DNA of 64,000 nt from Larkinella knui (GTDB lineage Bacteria; Bacteroidota; Bacteroidia; Cytophagales; Spirosomataceae). Position 1 is the first letter of the stretch. The number at the start of each line of letters is the position of its first letter. The position numbers were made by a program, and so were the translations under genes. Location: NCBI RefSeq assembly GCF_003858645.1, contig NZ_RQJP01000002.1:1-64000 (forward strand), in the 5' to 3' direction. The notes below the pieces were generated by a model that did not search any database, was not told where the DNA came from, and was given only the letters and a program-made list of their open reading frames with translations. This document shows, in pieces, positions 18,801 to 27,668 of the stretch.

Positions 18801-19043
18801 ACGCTGGGTTCCTTTCAAGACAATACTGACCCCCGGTAAGGGAGAATTGGTCTCATCCGTCACTTTTCCGGAAAGAGTCCGGTCAACCAGACGAGTTGCC
18901 AGCGCGTTTTTAGAGACTGATCCCGCGTTGGGATCTTTCGCTGCGAGAGCGACATTTGTGCAGACAAAAGCCAGTAGGAGTTGAGGAATGGATAATCTCA
19001 TCATCCTGCCAAGCCGGGCTTGCGGTAGTAAGAGTTTTACCAT
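15825..19043 (-). CDS. SusC/RagA-family TonB-dependent outer-membrane transporter
   Basis: This 1072-residue protein begins with a signal peptide, then a carboxypeptidase-D-regulatory-like domain (about 57-135; LSGKVTDETNSPLPGVSIVL), the plug with VLEEIVVIGYGTAKKSDLTG and GVVLVTTKKGKAG, and a long beta-barrel ending MFGLQIGL with a terminal aromatic/leucine pattern. There is no STN domain, so unlike the second SusC in this window it is not expected to signal through FecR. It imports a substrate held by the adjacent SusD, using TonB energy. ATG 19043 is used; a second start at the RMM site would shorten the signal peptide. Confidence 0.95.
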   Translation of the reverse strand: MVKLLLPQARLGRMMRLSIPQLLLAFVCTNVALAAKDPNAGSVSKNALATRLVDRTLSGKVTDETNSPLPGVSIVLKGTQRGTVSDANGQYKLEVPERGAVLVFSFVGYLSQEVSVGAQSSLDVSLKADNKVLEEIVVIGYGTAKKSDLTGAVGTVKEAELKERPAASLTQALSGRMPGVQVNTNSGRPGGRTTIRVRGFSSINSSNNPLYVVDGVMLPQGNQNQFSSAIDYINPNDIVSVEVLKDASSTAIYGARGANGVVLVTTKKGKAGEGQVTYNVDFSVNTIGPNRPHVLNSQQYIATEDLAWANMAKYDPVGWNAGKWAYLNPKLRRTDPRVWNSDGSPKYDTDWLKESSQNKLSQNHQLGFSGGNDRTQYSISLGYRDDQGLIKTSYLKRYSGRFTIDDQVKTWLKIGGTLSYNNQSENIVDQGDAVARQIVEDFPFLPVKYEDGTYANNRDFPYAEGTMSSVHRLMDTKYILNTQTTIGSLYSNITFAKGLEMRTIVGANVQTQENNISVTRTLNIGGNGNASASNRKESFWSLENYLTYNKQFNQKHAINALLGISWQETNIFNIGASVSGFATDYFGFNNLGAGATNPSVSSGASRSAFNSYFGRINYSLMEKYLLTFTGRADGSSKFGENHKFAFFPSAALAWRASEEEFLKGNSIISNLKVRTSFGLTGNSEIPAYSSLSLLSSNYSTVYGETKVSGTGISRLANPDLRWEKTAQTDVGIELGLLKGRINLEADYYYRKTTDMLLDAPVPRTSGYGTIRRNVGSMQNRGFEFGLNTVNIDAGGFQWNTTFNISFNRNKVLSLATPSDIFNVGGPNFTNPTNIIRIGEPVGSFWGLTRVGVWSEAEREEAAKFTSYRNGLTILPGDIKYLDVNGDKAITDADRSIIGNGSPKAWGAFTNTFRYKSFDLTFETQFSYGNDVMMMNLHASEDRQALANSYTSVLNAWTPTNQGSQIAEIRDTRAGYVTNVDSHWIKDGSFLRGKNLLLGYTFPSNVTSKLKLNRLRAYATVQNFFLLVHDPIIGDPEVTPTNQGDGNSAFSQGMMWHNYPKPTTFMFGLQIGL

Positions 19044-19757
19044 AGAATTTGAGTACCGTTAATACGGCGATTAATTAGGAGTTGGTAGTTTAGTGGAAAG
19101 AAACATGATTATTTTTGTAAAACTAATAAATAGTAAGGTCTCAATTGCTGCTGATTGGTCACAATTAATAAAAAATATTAATAATGGATTTTTAATTTGA
19201 ACTTATCGAAACCTTTGTATTAATTATCGCACGAGCTCTTTAATCTTATTTTAATATTGAAAAGCCCACCAGAGGCTTATTTAAAATATAAGCTTTTATG
19301 TTACAGATACTTACAGAATTAACGAATTTTTATACCATTTTCCAACTAAGTTGATATTGATATTTTATAACCGAATTTTGATGTTATATCACATGACATA
19401 AGCAACATAAATGAAAGTATATTTCTTACATTTTTTTTATAGCACTGCGCCACACCCGCATTTTTGAGTCCGGAAATTGCCCGTTAGCCAATCATTAAAT
19501 GAAGTCTGACCGAAAGGTGGGCCGTTCATTTGAAAGCCGTTCGCGTTGTAATCCGGAGTTGATCTTTAGCAATGGTCTCTCGGCTTAGGGTGCACTTGAC
19601 AGCCGAAAGGTTTTCCGCCAAAGTACCCACCAGAATAGCATACCTACTTTCGTGTCGTTGATAGAATTTGGAGTTCGGCTTTCACAAAGGCGGTTTGTTT
19701 TATTCTGTTATCAGACAATGTCTTACCGGCCAGAACTTGAAGGTTAAAAAAAGAGCA
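19044..19757. other. Long intergenic region upstream of SusC
   Basis: About 700 bases hold no recognised gene. The part next to SusC (19044-19440) is very A/T-rich and must carry its promoter and leader, but I find no full consensus. The part at 19441-19740 is less A/T-rich. On the minus strand it has a 30-codon frame from an internal ATG ending near 19443 with a Cys-Gly-Cys-Gly tail, which may be chance. Confidence 0.4.
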
Positions 19758-19761
19758 TAAA

Positions 19762-19792
19762 AAAACCGCTCCTGTCGTCGGGGAGCGGTTTT
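19762..19792 (-). terminator. Terminator after the GH130 gene
   Basis: On the minus strand an 11-base stem (19782-19792 with 19762-19772) and a nine-base loop is followed by TTTTTTTATGC. It lies 15 bases after the GH130 stop codon. Confidence 0.85.
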
Positions 19793-19807
19793 CATGGATT
19801 CTACGAT

Positions 19808-21298
19808 TTAAAGACTTTGTTCTTCCACATTGACTTCAACCTGTTTCTGGCTACCGGTCAATTCATTCAGTAATTCGTGAATGTTTACGGTGGCAAAGCT
19901 ACTGGCATAGTCGGACATGGCGTAGGGAATAATAAGTTCATTGCCGTTGATGAGCCCACCACAGCTGTAGACCACATTGGGCACGTAGCCTTCGCGCTCG
20001 TTTTCGTCGGGGCTCAGCAACGGTTCGGTCAGTCGGCCAATCACTTTTCCGGGGTCGTTCAGGTCGAGCAAAAAAGCACCAATGGCGTATTTACGCATGG
20101 GGCCAACGCCGTGGCTCAACACGAGCCAGCCCGCTTCGGTTTCGATGGGCGAACCGCAGTTGCCAAGCTGAACGAATTCCCAGTGGTAGGTCGGTTTCAG
20201 CAGGATTTCCTTCGTTTGCCAGAAATACAGATCATCCGAATACATCAGGTAAATATTCTCTCCGTCCTGTCGCGACAGCATGACATAGCGACCATTGATT
20301 TTTCGGGGAAACAAGGCCATTCCTTTATTCTGGACTTCGGCCCCATTCAGGGTGCTGACGCTGAAGTGCGTAAAATCCTTGGTCTGAAGCAGTTGCGGAA
20401 ACGTTACCTGACCATTGTAAGCGGTATACGTGGCGTAATAGGTTACTTCGCCATCATCATCGACAAACCGCACAAAACGGGCGTCTTCAATTCCGTTGGT
20501 TTCGTTGGGAGACGTCGGAAAAATACAGCGCTCGTCGAGGCTCTGGTCATCATCGAAATCCAGTTCATAATTGGAACGGGAAAGCGTCCGAAGGCTACTC
20601 GCAATGGCTTCATACTCAGCATGATGGCGGTATTGCGTCAGCACGCGCTTCAGGCGGTCTTCCATTTCTTCCACCACGAACTCCTCGCCCAAACCGCTCA
20701 TCATCATTTCCGAAATCGGATTCGACAACCGGAGTTCGTAGAGTTTCCGCTCAAACTGCGCCCGGTTAAACCGGTGGTTGGGAACGATTTCCGGGGATGT
20801 GACGTAGCGCGACGGTTTTCTCAAAATAATCTTGCTATCCTGATCGATGTAGCCCATCCGAAACGTAATCGACGAAATATGGCCTTCGCCCGTGGCCCGC
20901 ATACTCAGAATAAACCGTTTGAAACCCGGTGGAACATTGGTCTGGTCGGGGTGCCAGACCATCGACGGATTGAATAGCGCGGCCGATTCCAGCGAGTATT
21001 CCATGGTAAAATACGCGCCCAGCAGCAATTTCCGTTCCAGCGTCAACGGTTCATCGGTCAGCAATTGGGATTTGATATGATTGAAACGTTTCAGAAAAAA
21101 CCGCTCCAGTTTATAATGCCGACTGCCGAATTCACGAATCACTTCGCCGAGTTTTTGTTCAGCTTCTTCTTCAGTCATGGCATTAACCCGGGCGATAATT
21201 TTCAAGGTACGGGTAGCACTGCTGTGTTCAAAGGGCCGAAACAGAACGCGGGTTGGGTCCGGGCGCAGAACAATGCCGGTACGGGTTGCCTTTATCAT
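19808..21298 (-). CDS. Glycoside hydrolase family 130 protein (beta-mannoside phosphorylase-like)
   Basis: The 496-residue protein shows the GH130 five-blade propeller signature: GIEDARFVRF, in which the acidic pair includes the proton donor, then YYATYTAYNG, FPRKINGRYVMLSRQDG, GNCGSPIETEAGWLVLSHG and a late GGLINGNELIIPYAMSD. GH130 enzymes mostly phosphorolyse or hydrolyse beta-mannosides. A long N-terminal extension of about 170 residues precedes the propeller. ATG 21298 (MIKATRTG) is preferred over a TTG at 21307. It is the second gene after the GT4 fusion, so the two probably act on one oligosaccharide. Confidence 0.88.
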   Translation of the reverse strand: MIKATRTGIVLRPDPTRVLFRPFEHSSATRTLKIIARVNAMTEEEAEQKLGEVIREFGSRHYKLERFFLKRFNHIKSQLLTDEPLTLERKLLLGAYFTMEYSLESAALFNPSMVWHPDQTNVPPGFKRFILSMRATGEGHISSITFRMGYIDQDSKIILRKPSRYVTSPEIVPNHRFNRAQFERKLYELRLSNPISEMMMSGLGEEFVVEEMEDRLKRVLTQYRHHAEYEAIASSLRTLSRSNYELDFDDDQSLDERCIFPTSPNETNGIEDARFVRFVDDDGEVTYYATYTAYNGQVTFPQLLQTKDFTHFSVSTLNGAEVQNKGMALFPRKINGRYVMLSRQDGENIYLMYSDDLYFWQTKEILLKPTYHWEFVQLGNCGSPIETEAGWLVLSHGVGPMRKYAIGAFLLDLNDPGKVIGRLTEPLLSPDENEREGYVPNVVYSCGGLINGNELIIPYAMSDYASSFATVNIHELLNELTGSQKQVEVNVEEQSL

Positions 21299-21400
21299 AA
21301 GTTTCAAAAAAGTTGACGGACAGAAGGGTTATCGAAGAAGGGAATGAATGGTCCCGGTTATCGTTCATTTCATCCCTTCTGTATCTCTGCCCTTCAACGT

Positions 21401-23743
21401 CTAAACTAACAATGTTAGTGCCGTATTTGCAATTTCAGCGTCGGAAATTTGTTTTTGGGTTAAATGCAGCTCCGTTAAAGCCATCAGATAGGCCAGCGTC
21501 GATTCGGCACCCTGGTTTTGGTTCACCCGGTCGACGTGTAAGCCATCCCGGCAACCGCCCGTATTGGGATCATAAACCGACAAGCCCAGATCGTTGTGTC
21601 CCGTAAACCACTTGAATATCTTCGTAGCCCGTTTCACCCACACAGCTTCTTTCGTAATCCGGTATGCAGCCAGACAGGCCGAAACCGAGCCCTGAACTTC
21701 GAGCGGCTGCTGGTCGAAATAAGCCCGTTCTCCCCCTTTGGTATAAAACCCATTGGAACCAATCGGCTGAAAATAGCCGGTGCTGGCAATACCGCTGCCG
21801 GTCATCTGCAGGCTGATCAGCCAATCCAGCGTTTTCAGGCCCAGATCGATTAAGGTACTGTCCTGCAACGTCTCACCGGCACAAATCAGCGCGTGGGGCA
21901 GTTTGGCATTATCATACGTCAGGTAGTCTTCAAACCAGGGCCATTCTTTGGATTTGCTGTCCTCATGCCGAACGATGAGTTTATCGACCAGTTGTTGCAA
22001 AATCGTTTTTACGAGCCGGTCGTTACCAAACCGTTTCAGGTATTCGCAGGCCCCCATGATTCCAAAAGCCCAGGAACGGGGCGAAGGCAGGTCGACAAGC
22101 GCAGGCAGCGTCTGGTGCAGCATCGGCATTGCCCAGGTAATCAGGTTTTTGTCCGACGACCGCCCGACGCAGGTTCCGAGCGCCCAGATGGCCCGGCCCG
22201 TGCTGTCATCGGAGCCAACATCTTCGAGCCATTGCCGGTTGTAGCTCATAAAATTCCGAAACTGTCCTCTGCCCTGGATGTAGGCATAATTGAGGAAAGC
22301 GGCAAAATCGTCGGTCAGTTTCGCCAGTTTGCGATCGCCCTGACCGGCCTCTTCCACCAGCACCGTCAGGATCAAAGCCCGGGCATTATCGTCCGTGCAA
22401 TAGCCTTCTTCATAGTGCGGTAAATGGTAGCGGGCATGCTGGATGATTCCCGTCGAATCGGTCAAACGATACAGATGATCGAGCCGGATTGGCGGCAATT
22501 TATACGTTCCACTTCCATTGCCATTCAGGAGCGACAAAGGACTGCCGGGCAGAGCAATCGGCTGCTGGCGGGCCTGAACGAACGATTCGACGTAGCGTTC
22601 CATGACGCGTTCCCAGATCATGCTCCGACCCAGTAAATACGCTTTTTTGCGCATCCCGTGTCGCAGCGGTTCGTCGTTCATCAAATTGATAATCGCGTCG
22701 GCCACCGCTTCCGAATCATTGAATGGCACCAGAACGCCCCGCCCGTCGGCCAGCAGTTCTTCCGCGTGCCAGTAGGGAGTCGAGACGACCGCCTTACCAC
22801 ACCCAAAAGCGTACGAAAGCGTTCCGGACGTAATCTGGGCCGGGTTCAAATACGGCGTGATGTAAATATCAGCCGCACCCAGAAACTCAATCAGGTTGTC
22901 GAGTTCAACAAACTGATTGAAAAACATCACGTTATTTTTGACTCCGCAATCGGCAGCCAGTTTTTTCAGACTATCGCGGTATACTTCGCCCTGATCCCGA
23001 ATCAGATTCGGGTGCGTTGCTCCCAGCACAATGTAGACGATGTTGGGAAATTTATCGACAATCCGGGGTAACGCCTTGATGACATTTTCAATGCCTTTAT
23101 TGGGCGACAACAGCCCGAAAGTCAGCAGGACTTGTTTTCCTTCGATGCCAAACCGGTCTTTATGAAAATGGGGATCGACAAACGGCATGTCGGGAATCCC
23201 GTGGGCAATGACATCGATTTTATCTTCCGGAACGTCATAAATATCTTTCAGGAACTGGCGGCCTTTTTCACTCATTACCACCACCCGAGCCGACAGATCG
23301 GCGATGGTTTTCAACACCATCAACTGATCCTGATCCGGATTGCGCAACACGGTATGAAACGTGGTAATAACCGGCATCGTCAGATTCCGAAGCAAGGTCA
23401 GAATGTAATTTCCGGCCGTGCCGCCATAAATACCATATTCGTGCTGAAGGCACACCACTTCGGTGTTCATGGAATTCAGAAACTCGGCGGCTTTTTTGTA
23501 TGAATTCAGATCATGCTGGTAAAACTCATAGCGAACTTCATCCGGATAATCATACCCCTCCGGAACATCGTTTACTGATACAACCATAGCCGACGATTCC
23601 GGATAAAAAGTTGTAAACGATTTGTATAAATCAGCAGTAAACGTGGCAATCCCGCACTTCCGGGGTAGGTAATCGCCTATAAAGGCAACACTTGTGGGCA
23701 TGTGCACACTGGGGGTCACGTTTTGTAGTGGAGCGTAATTCAT
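21401..23743 (-). CDS. GT4 glycosyltransferase fused to an alpha/alpha-toroid-like domain
   Basis: From ATG 23743 the protein has 780 residues. Residues about 15-410 are a GT-B retaining glycosyltransferase: FIGDYLPRKCGIATFTADL, then VIAHGIPDMPF, LLTFGLLSPNKGIENVI and the donor-site ITPYLNPAQITSGTLSYAFGC-type loop. Residues about 440-780 are helical repeats beginning near YHLPHYEEGYCTDDNARALI with WPWFEDYLTYDNAKLPHALI, which resembles six-hairpin glycosidases. The gene lies 102 bases upstream of GH130 with a small inverted repeat between them. Synthesis and breakdown activities of a mannoside are suggested by the context only. Confidence 0.85.
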   Translation of the reverse strand: MNYAPLQNVTPSVHMPTSVAFIGDYLPRKCGIATFTADLYKSFTTFYPESSAMVVSVNDVPEGYDYPDEVRYEFYQHDLNSYKKAAEFLNSMNTEVVCLQHEYGIYGGTAGNYILTLLRNLTMPVITTFHTVLRNPDQDQLMVLKTIADLSARVVVMSEKGRQFLKDIYDVPEDKIDVIAHGIPDMPFVDPHFHKDRFGIEGKQVLLTFGLLSPNKGIENVIKALPRIVDKFPNIVYIVLGATHPNLIRDQGEVYRDSLKKLAADCGVKNNVMFFNQFVELDNLIEFLGAADIYITPYLNPAQITSGTLSYAFGCGKAVVSTPYWHAEELLADGRGVLVPFNDSEAVADAIINLMNDEPLRHGMRKKAYLLGRSMIWERVMERYVESFVQARQQPIALPGSPLSLLNGNGSGTYKLPPIRLDHLYRLTDSTGIIQHARYHLPHYEEGYCTDDNARALILTVLVEEAGQGDRKLAKLTDDFAAFLNYAYIQGRGQFRNFMSYNRQWLEDVGSDDSTGRAIWALGTCVGRSSDKNLITWAMPMLHQTLPALVDLPSPRSWAFGIMGACEYLKRFGNDRLVKTILQQLVDKLIVRHEDSKSKEWPWFEDYLTYDNAKLPHALICAGETLQDSTLIDLGLKTLDWLISLQMTGSGIASTGYFQPIGSNGFYTKGGERAYFDQQPLEVQGSVSACLAAYRITKEAVWVKRATKIFKWFTGHNDLGLSVYDPNTGGCRDGLHVDRVNQNQGAESTLAYLMALTELHLTQKQISDAEIANTALTLLV

Positions 23744-24152
23744 AATTATACGGGGAAATAATAGTAGAGAAATTATCCTGGCGGGCAACTAATTTCGATT
23801 AACAACAGCGTATCAATCGCACGTACGTAAAGCCAGTAAGAAAACACGCCAACGGCCGCTATTGTTTAAAATTTGCTTGGATTTAAAACCCTGAGGACCG
23901 GTTTCGCCGTATTTTGTTTTTTCTCCAAGCGGAACCATAACCGGAGATTTAAGCAGAAATGCGCCGGATTTTGCCGCTGTAGCCCTTCAGAACGCTATTA
24001 CTTTTGCTTATACCGGAAATAGCATATATACAAGTCGCCGGATCAGGTTGGCACTTCTCGGGTAGCGGTCGGCCAGCCGCGTTCAGTGGCCCGTCATTTT
24101 CAAAAACTAACCCAATTTAGTACCTTGCACGCTTACCTTCTGTTCTGGCTTG
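23744..24152. other. Divergent intergenic region between the GT4 and RND genes
   Basis: About 400 bases without a gene separate two divergent starts. TACCTTG at 24121-24127, 32 bases before the RND start, resembles a -7 element missing one T, with TTTT at 24097-24100 in the -33 position. No clear promoter is seen for the minus-strand gene. Confidence 0.35.
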
Positions 24153-26516
24153 ATGTTCTGGCACCGCGTTTCGGATTTCATATTAAAAAATCGCCTTCTC
24201 CTGCTCGTTATCATTTTTGCAGGAACGGTATTTATGGCGTACCAGGCCACCCGCATTCAACTTTCCTACGAGATTGCCCGGATTCTGCCCTCCAACGACC
24301 CCGACTTCGAACTGTACGAATCGTTTAAAAAGCGCTTTGGTGAAGACGGCAGCGTGATGGTGATCGGGATCGAAACGCCCGACTTGTATACGTTACCGGT
24401 TTTCAACGGCTGGCATGCTCTGAATCAGGACATTAAAAAATCAGCGGGTGTTCAAACCGTCTTATCGGCGGCCAGTTTATTTCAAATTGTTCGCAACGAC
24501 AGCATCAAGCAGTTTCAGTTTTTGCCCCTGGCCCCCCGTGCACCCGCAACGCAGGCTGAAGTCGACAGCATCCGTTCGACGGTGGCGTCACTACCTTTCT
24601 ACCGCGGCTTTGTGTCCGACAGCGCCGGCCGGTCGCACCTGATGGCCGTCACTTTCGATCAGAAAAAGCTGAATACGAAATACCGCCTGGGCTATGTGGC
24701 GGATATTGAGCGAAAAGTAAGAGCGTTCGGGGCAAAATTCAAGATCCCGGTTCACATGTCCGGAATGCCCTACATCCGCACCAAGTTTACGGCGAAAGTG
24801 AGCAGTGAAATGGTTTTGTTCATGGCCCTGGCCTTTGGCGTAACGGCCATTATTCTGCTGTTTTTCTTCCGTTCGATCGTAGCCGTTCTGGCCGCCATCA
24901 GCATCGTTGGTGTGGGCGTCGTCTGGTCGCTGGGCTTTCTGGTGCTATTTGGCTATAAAATTACGCTCCTGACCGGCTTGCTGCCACCCCTGATCATCGT
25001 GATCGGAATTCCGAACACCATTTTTCTCATCAATAAATACTTCGAAGAATTCAGCCACCACGGCGACAAAACGCGGGCGCTGAACACGGCAACGGAACGC
25101 ATTGGCGAGATGACGTTTTTTGCCAATGTCACCACCGCCATCGGTTTTTTTGTCTTTTATTTCGCCAGCAGCCCCATGCTGGCCCAGTTTGGTCTGGTGG
25201 CGTCTTTAGGCGTGGTGGTTACTTACGCCCTCTGCCTGGTTCTGATTCCAATTGTTTTTGGGTATTTGCCCGAACCATCGTCCCGGCAGCGGGGCCACTT
25301 GGAAAGCCGCTGGGTGGTTTCCTTCCTGAGCTGGGTCAATTACACGGTTCATCACCGCCGTCGTGCCATCTACGCCTTCATCGGTATTCTGGTGATTATC
25401 AGCCTCATTGGCGCGCTGCGCATTCAGGCCGTTGGCTATGTGGTGGATGACTTACCGAAGAATGATCCGATTTATACTGATCTGAAATTTTTCGAGAAAA
25501 ACTTTCGGGGCGTTCTCCCTTTTGAGGTGTCCATCGATTCGCGCCAGCCGGGCCGGGTGCTGACCCCCCAGACGCTGACCAAAATGCGGCTTTTGCAGCG
25601 CGAGTTTGAAAAATACCCGGAGTTCACACGTCCCCTTTCCATTGTTGAAGCGGCTAAATTTCTGTATCAGGGCTATCGTGGAGGAGATCCCAAATACTAC
25701 GTTTTGCCGGGCGCGCTGGAAATAGCCAAAGTAGCCAGCTACGCGCCCCCGATGCAGGGCAAAGCCAACCTTTTCAAAGGGTTTATCGACAGCACCCGTC
25801 GCTACACCCGCGTGAGTTTCCAGATGGCCGACGTCGGAACGGTGCGCATCCGCCAGTTACTGACGACCCTGCAACCCAAAGTCGATTCCATTTTTAATGT
25901 CGACCGCGAAACCGGGAAACGCGTTTCGAACGGCGACATGTACGACGTACGGATTACGGGCAGCAGCACTATTTTTACGAAAGGAAACGAGTATCTCGTT
26001 GATAATCTGAAGGAAAGCGTTTACCTAGCGGTTATTCTGATCACGGGTTTGCTGGCTCTGTTGCTCCGCGATATTCGAACGATCCTCATTTGCTCGCTGC
26101 CCCGCATCGTTCCGCTGATCATCACGGCGGGAATTATGGGCTATTACGGCATTCGGCTAAAACCGTCGACAATTCTGATTTTCAGCGTGGCTTTTGGAAT
26201 TGCTTCCGACGGCACCATTTATTTTATTGCCCGCTATCGTGAGGAGCTTCGGCGTGGGCTGAGCATTTCCAAAGCCATTACTGCCACGATTCATCAGGCC
26301 GGTATCAGCATGATTTATACGGCTTTTATCCTCTTTGCCGGTTTTGCCATTTTCGCCTTTTCAACGTTCCAGGGAACGGTAGCACTCGGTGTTCTCGTAT
26401 CGATCACGCTTTTGATGGGCATGGCCGCGAACCTGATTTTACTCCCCGCCTTTCTGCTCTCACTCGACAAACGAAAAAACCGCAGAGAACTTCTGAACAA
26501 CGAGAGCGCAGCGTAA
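24153..26516 (+). CDS. RND/MMPL-type exporter
   Basis: The 787-residue protein repeats one plan twice: a first helix, a large outer loop, then five helices. The halves start at about residues 8-30 and 400-425. Within the helices GVTAIILLFFFRSIVAVLAAI and GIMGYYGIRLKPSTILIFSVAFGIASDGTIYF are typical of the MMPL/HAE3 branch, which moves lipids or hydrophobic molecules. The frame opens at TTG 24150, with ATG 24153 preferred. No periplasmic adaptor or outer-membrane channel adjoins it. The cargo is unknown. Confidence 0.88.
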   Translation: MFWHRVSDFILKNRLLLLVIIFAGTVFMAYQATRIQLSYEIARILPSNDPDFELYESFKKRFGEDGSVMVIGIETPDLYTLPVFNGWHALNQDIKKSAGVQTVLSAASLFQIVRNDSIKQFQFLPLAPRAPATQAEVDSIRSTVASLPFYRGFVSDSAGRSHLMAVTFDQKKLNTKYRLGYVADIERKVRAFGAKFKIPVHMSGMPYIRTKFTAKVSSEMVLFMALAFGVTAIILLFFFRSIVAVLAAISIVGVGVVWSLGFLVLFGYKITLLTGLLPPLIIVIGIPNTIFLINKYFEEFSHHGDKTRALNTATERIGEMTFFANVTTAIGFFVFYFASSPMLAQFGLVASLGVVVTYALCLVLIPIVFGYLPEPSSRQRGHLESRWVVSFLSWVNYTVHHRRRAIYAFIGILVIISLIGALRIQAVGYVVDDLPKNDPIYTDLKFFEKNFRGVLPFEVSIDSRQPGRVLTPQTLTKMRLLQREFEKYPEFTRPLSIVEAAKFLYQGYRGGDPKYYVLPGALEIAKVASYAPPMQGKANLFKGFIDSTRRYTRVSFQMADVGTVRIRQLLTTLQPKVDSIFNVDRETGKRVSNGDMYDVRITGSSTIFTKGNEYLVDNLKESVYLAVILITGLLALLLRDIRTILICSLPRIVPLIITAGIMGYYGIRLKPSTILIFSVAFGIASDGTIYFIARYREELRRGLSISKAITATIHQAGISMIYTAFILFAGFAIFAFSTFQGTVALGVLVSITLLMGMAANLILLPAFLLSLDKRKNRRELLNNESAA

Positions 26517-26543
26517 TGTCAGTTTACGGTTGATGGTATTCGG

Positions 26544-26651
26544 TTTACGGTATTCGGTTTACAGTTTACGGTGGCTGACGCGTTAGACTGATTGCGCCAG
26601 CAAGCATGCGTCAGCCACCGAATACCGTAAACTGTAAACCGAATACCGTAA
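26544..26651. repeat. Imperfect long inverted repeat (element A)
   Basis: The arms 26544-26581 and 26609-26651 pair along their full length except for a seven-base insertion (TATTCGG-type unit) in the right arm. Each arm is built of GGTTTACGG/TATTCGG units and ends in GGCTGACGC at the loop side. The element lies between the convergent RND and DUF4286 genes, and shares its CTGACGC end and its GTAAACCGAATACC units with element B at 28141. Confidence 0.85.
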
Positions 26652-26658
26652 CCCATAC

Positions 26659-26961
26659 TCAAACCTCCTCCAGTAAACTCTGGAACGTGACATACTGGGT
26701 ACCAAACCGCTCCTGAATTTTCTCCATCAGGTCGTCCCCGTGGTATTTCTGAAAGCGGTAAAAGTCCAGTTTGATGCGAAACGAAAACTGGAACGTGTAG
26801 GTAGCTCCCCCGTTATCGACTTCGGTCAGCAGATGCAGGATTTTATGGCTCAACGGCAGGCCCGTTGCCATGATCGCCGGAACGTGTTCGGCCCGCATCC
26901 AGTTTAACCACTCCCGTTCAACGGTCTTGTCAATATTAATCGTCAGGTTGTAAAGAATCAT
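26659..26961 (-). CDS. DUF4286-family small protein
   Basis: From ATG 26961 the protein has 100 residues beginning MILYNLTINIDKTVEREWLNWM, with HVPAIMATG and YTFQFSF following, the plan of DUF4286 proteins of Bacteroidota. These resemble ferredoxin-like dimeric folds and have no known role. The frame is open 52 codons further upstream (to 27117) but that part is low-complexity and basic, and is not preferred. It is divergent from the 27130 membrane gene. Confidence 0.85.
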   Translation of the reverse strand: MILYNLTINIDKTVEREWLNWMRAEHVPAIMATGLPLSHKILHLLTEVDNGGATYTFQFSFRIKLDFYRFQKYHGDDLMEKIQERFGTQYVTFQSLLEEV

Positions 26962-27129
26962 TTTTAATCGGTGAATTAGCGAAAACAGGGCGCGTATTCG
27001 ATAAACGAAATTGAGCCTCCCGGAAAGTCTAACAGCAAATTCGTCCTTTTTGTCCTTAATCTTGCAGCTATTCTCATTCGTCTTAGCCGCAAATGTTGTT
27101 TCTTTGCCGTACGACAAACCTCCTCACTT

Positions 27130-27591
27130 ATGTTTTACACTATACTGGTACATGCCCACTCGGGCCTTCGCTGGATTGTATTGATTCTGTTGATCGCAGC
27201 CATCATAACGGCATTTCGCAAATGGCAGGGCCGCGATGAGTACACCGCCGGTAACAACCAACTGTACCTTTTTACCTTAATTGCTACGCATACGCAATTT
27301 CTGATTGGGCTGATTTTGTACTTTATGAGTCCTAAAGTGCCTTTGTTCGATTCCGGAATTGACTTCGGCACCATCATGCGCACCACCCTATACCGGTTTT
27401 ATACCATCGAACACATCGTCGGAATGCTCATTGCCGTCGTGCTCATTACGATTGGCCGGTCGAAATCGCGCCGGATCAGTGGTCCGGTTCAGAAACACCG
27501 CACGGTTTTTATCTTTTTTGGGCTGGGTCTGCTCGCTATTCTGGTTTCCATTCCGTGGCCTTTCCGGATTCCCGGCGCGGGCTGGTTTTAA
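27130..27591 (+). CDS. Four-helix membrane protein, cytochrome-b-like
   Basis: The 153-residue protein has four hydrophobic helices, at about 10-28, 45-62, 90-108 and 125-142. Conserved-looking histidines in the first (HAHSGLRW), second (ATHTQF) and third (EHIVGM) helices could bind heme, which fits the 'cytochrome B' label that such Bacteroidota proteins often carry. I see no definite heme motif. It starts a plus-strand run with 27669 and the glutathionylspermidine-synthase-like gene. Confidence 0.7.
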   Translation: MFYTILVHAHSGLRWIVLILLIAAIITAFRKWQGRDEYTAGNNQLYLFTLIATHTQFLIGLILYFMSPKVPLFDSGIDFGTIMRTTLYRFYTIEHIVGMLIAVVLITIGRSKSRRISGPVQKHRTVFIFFGLGLLAILVSIPWPFRIPGAGWF

Positions 27592-27595
27592 GAAT

Positions 27596-27648
27596 TGACC
27601 AATGAACGACAGACTATCGAAACGGGGTGATTCGTTGTTCATTGGTCA
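27596..27648. repeat. Inverted repeat with 15-base arms
   Basis: The arms at 27596-27610 and 27634-27648 pair with one mismatch around a 23-base loop and contain TGACCAATGAAC. The element lies directly after the 27130 gene stop and is followed by TATTCACTCTTTTTT, so it may terminate or attenuate. Confidence 0.65.
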
Positions 27649-27668
27649 CTATTCACTCTTTTTTACCC

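Noticed and set aside
27130-27591. Label '50S ribosomal protein L27' sometimes seen for such proteins
   Set aside because: The sequence is a four-helix membrane protein and has no ribosomal protein features.
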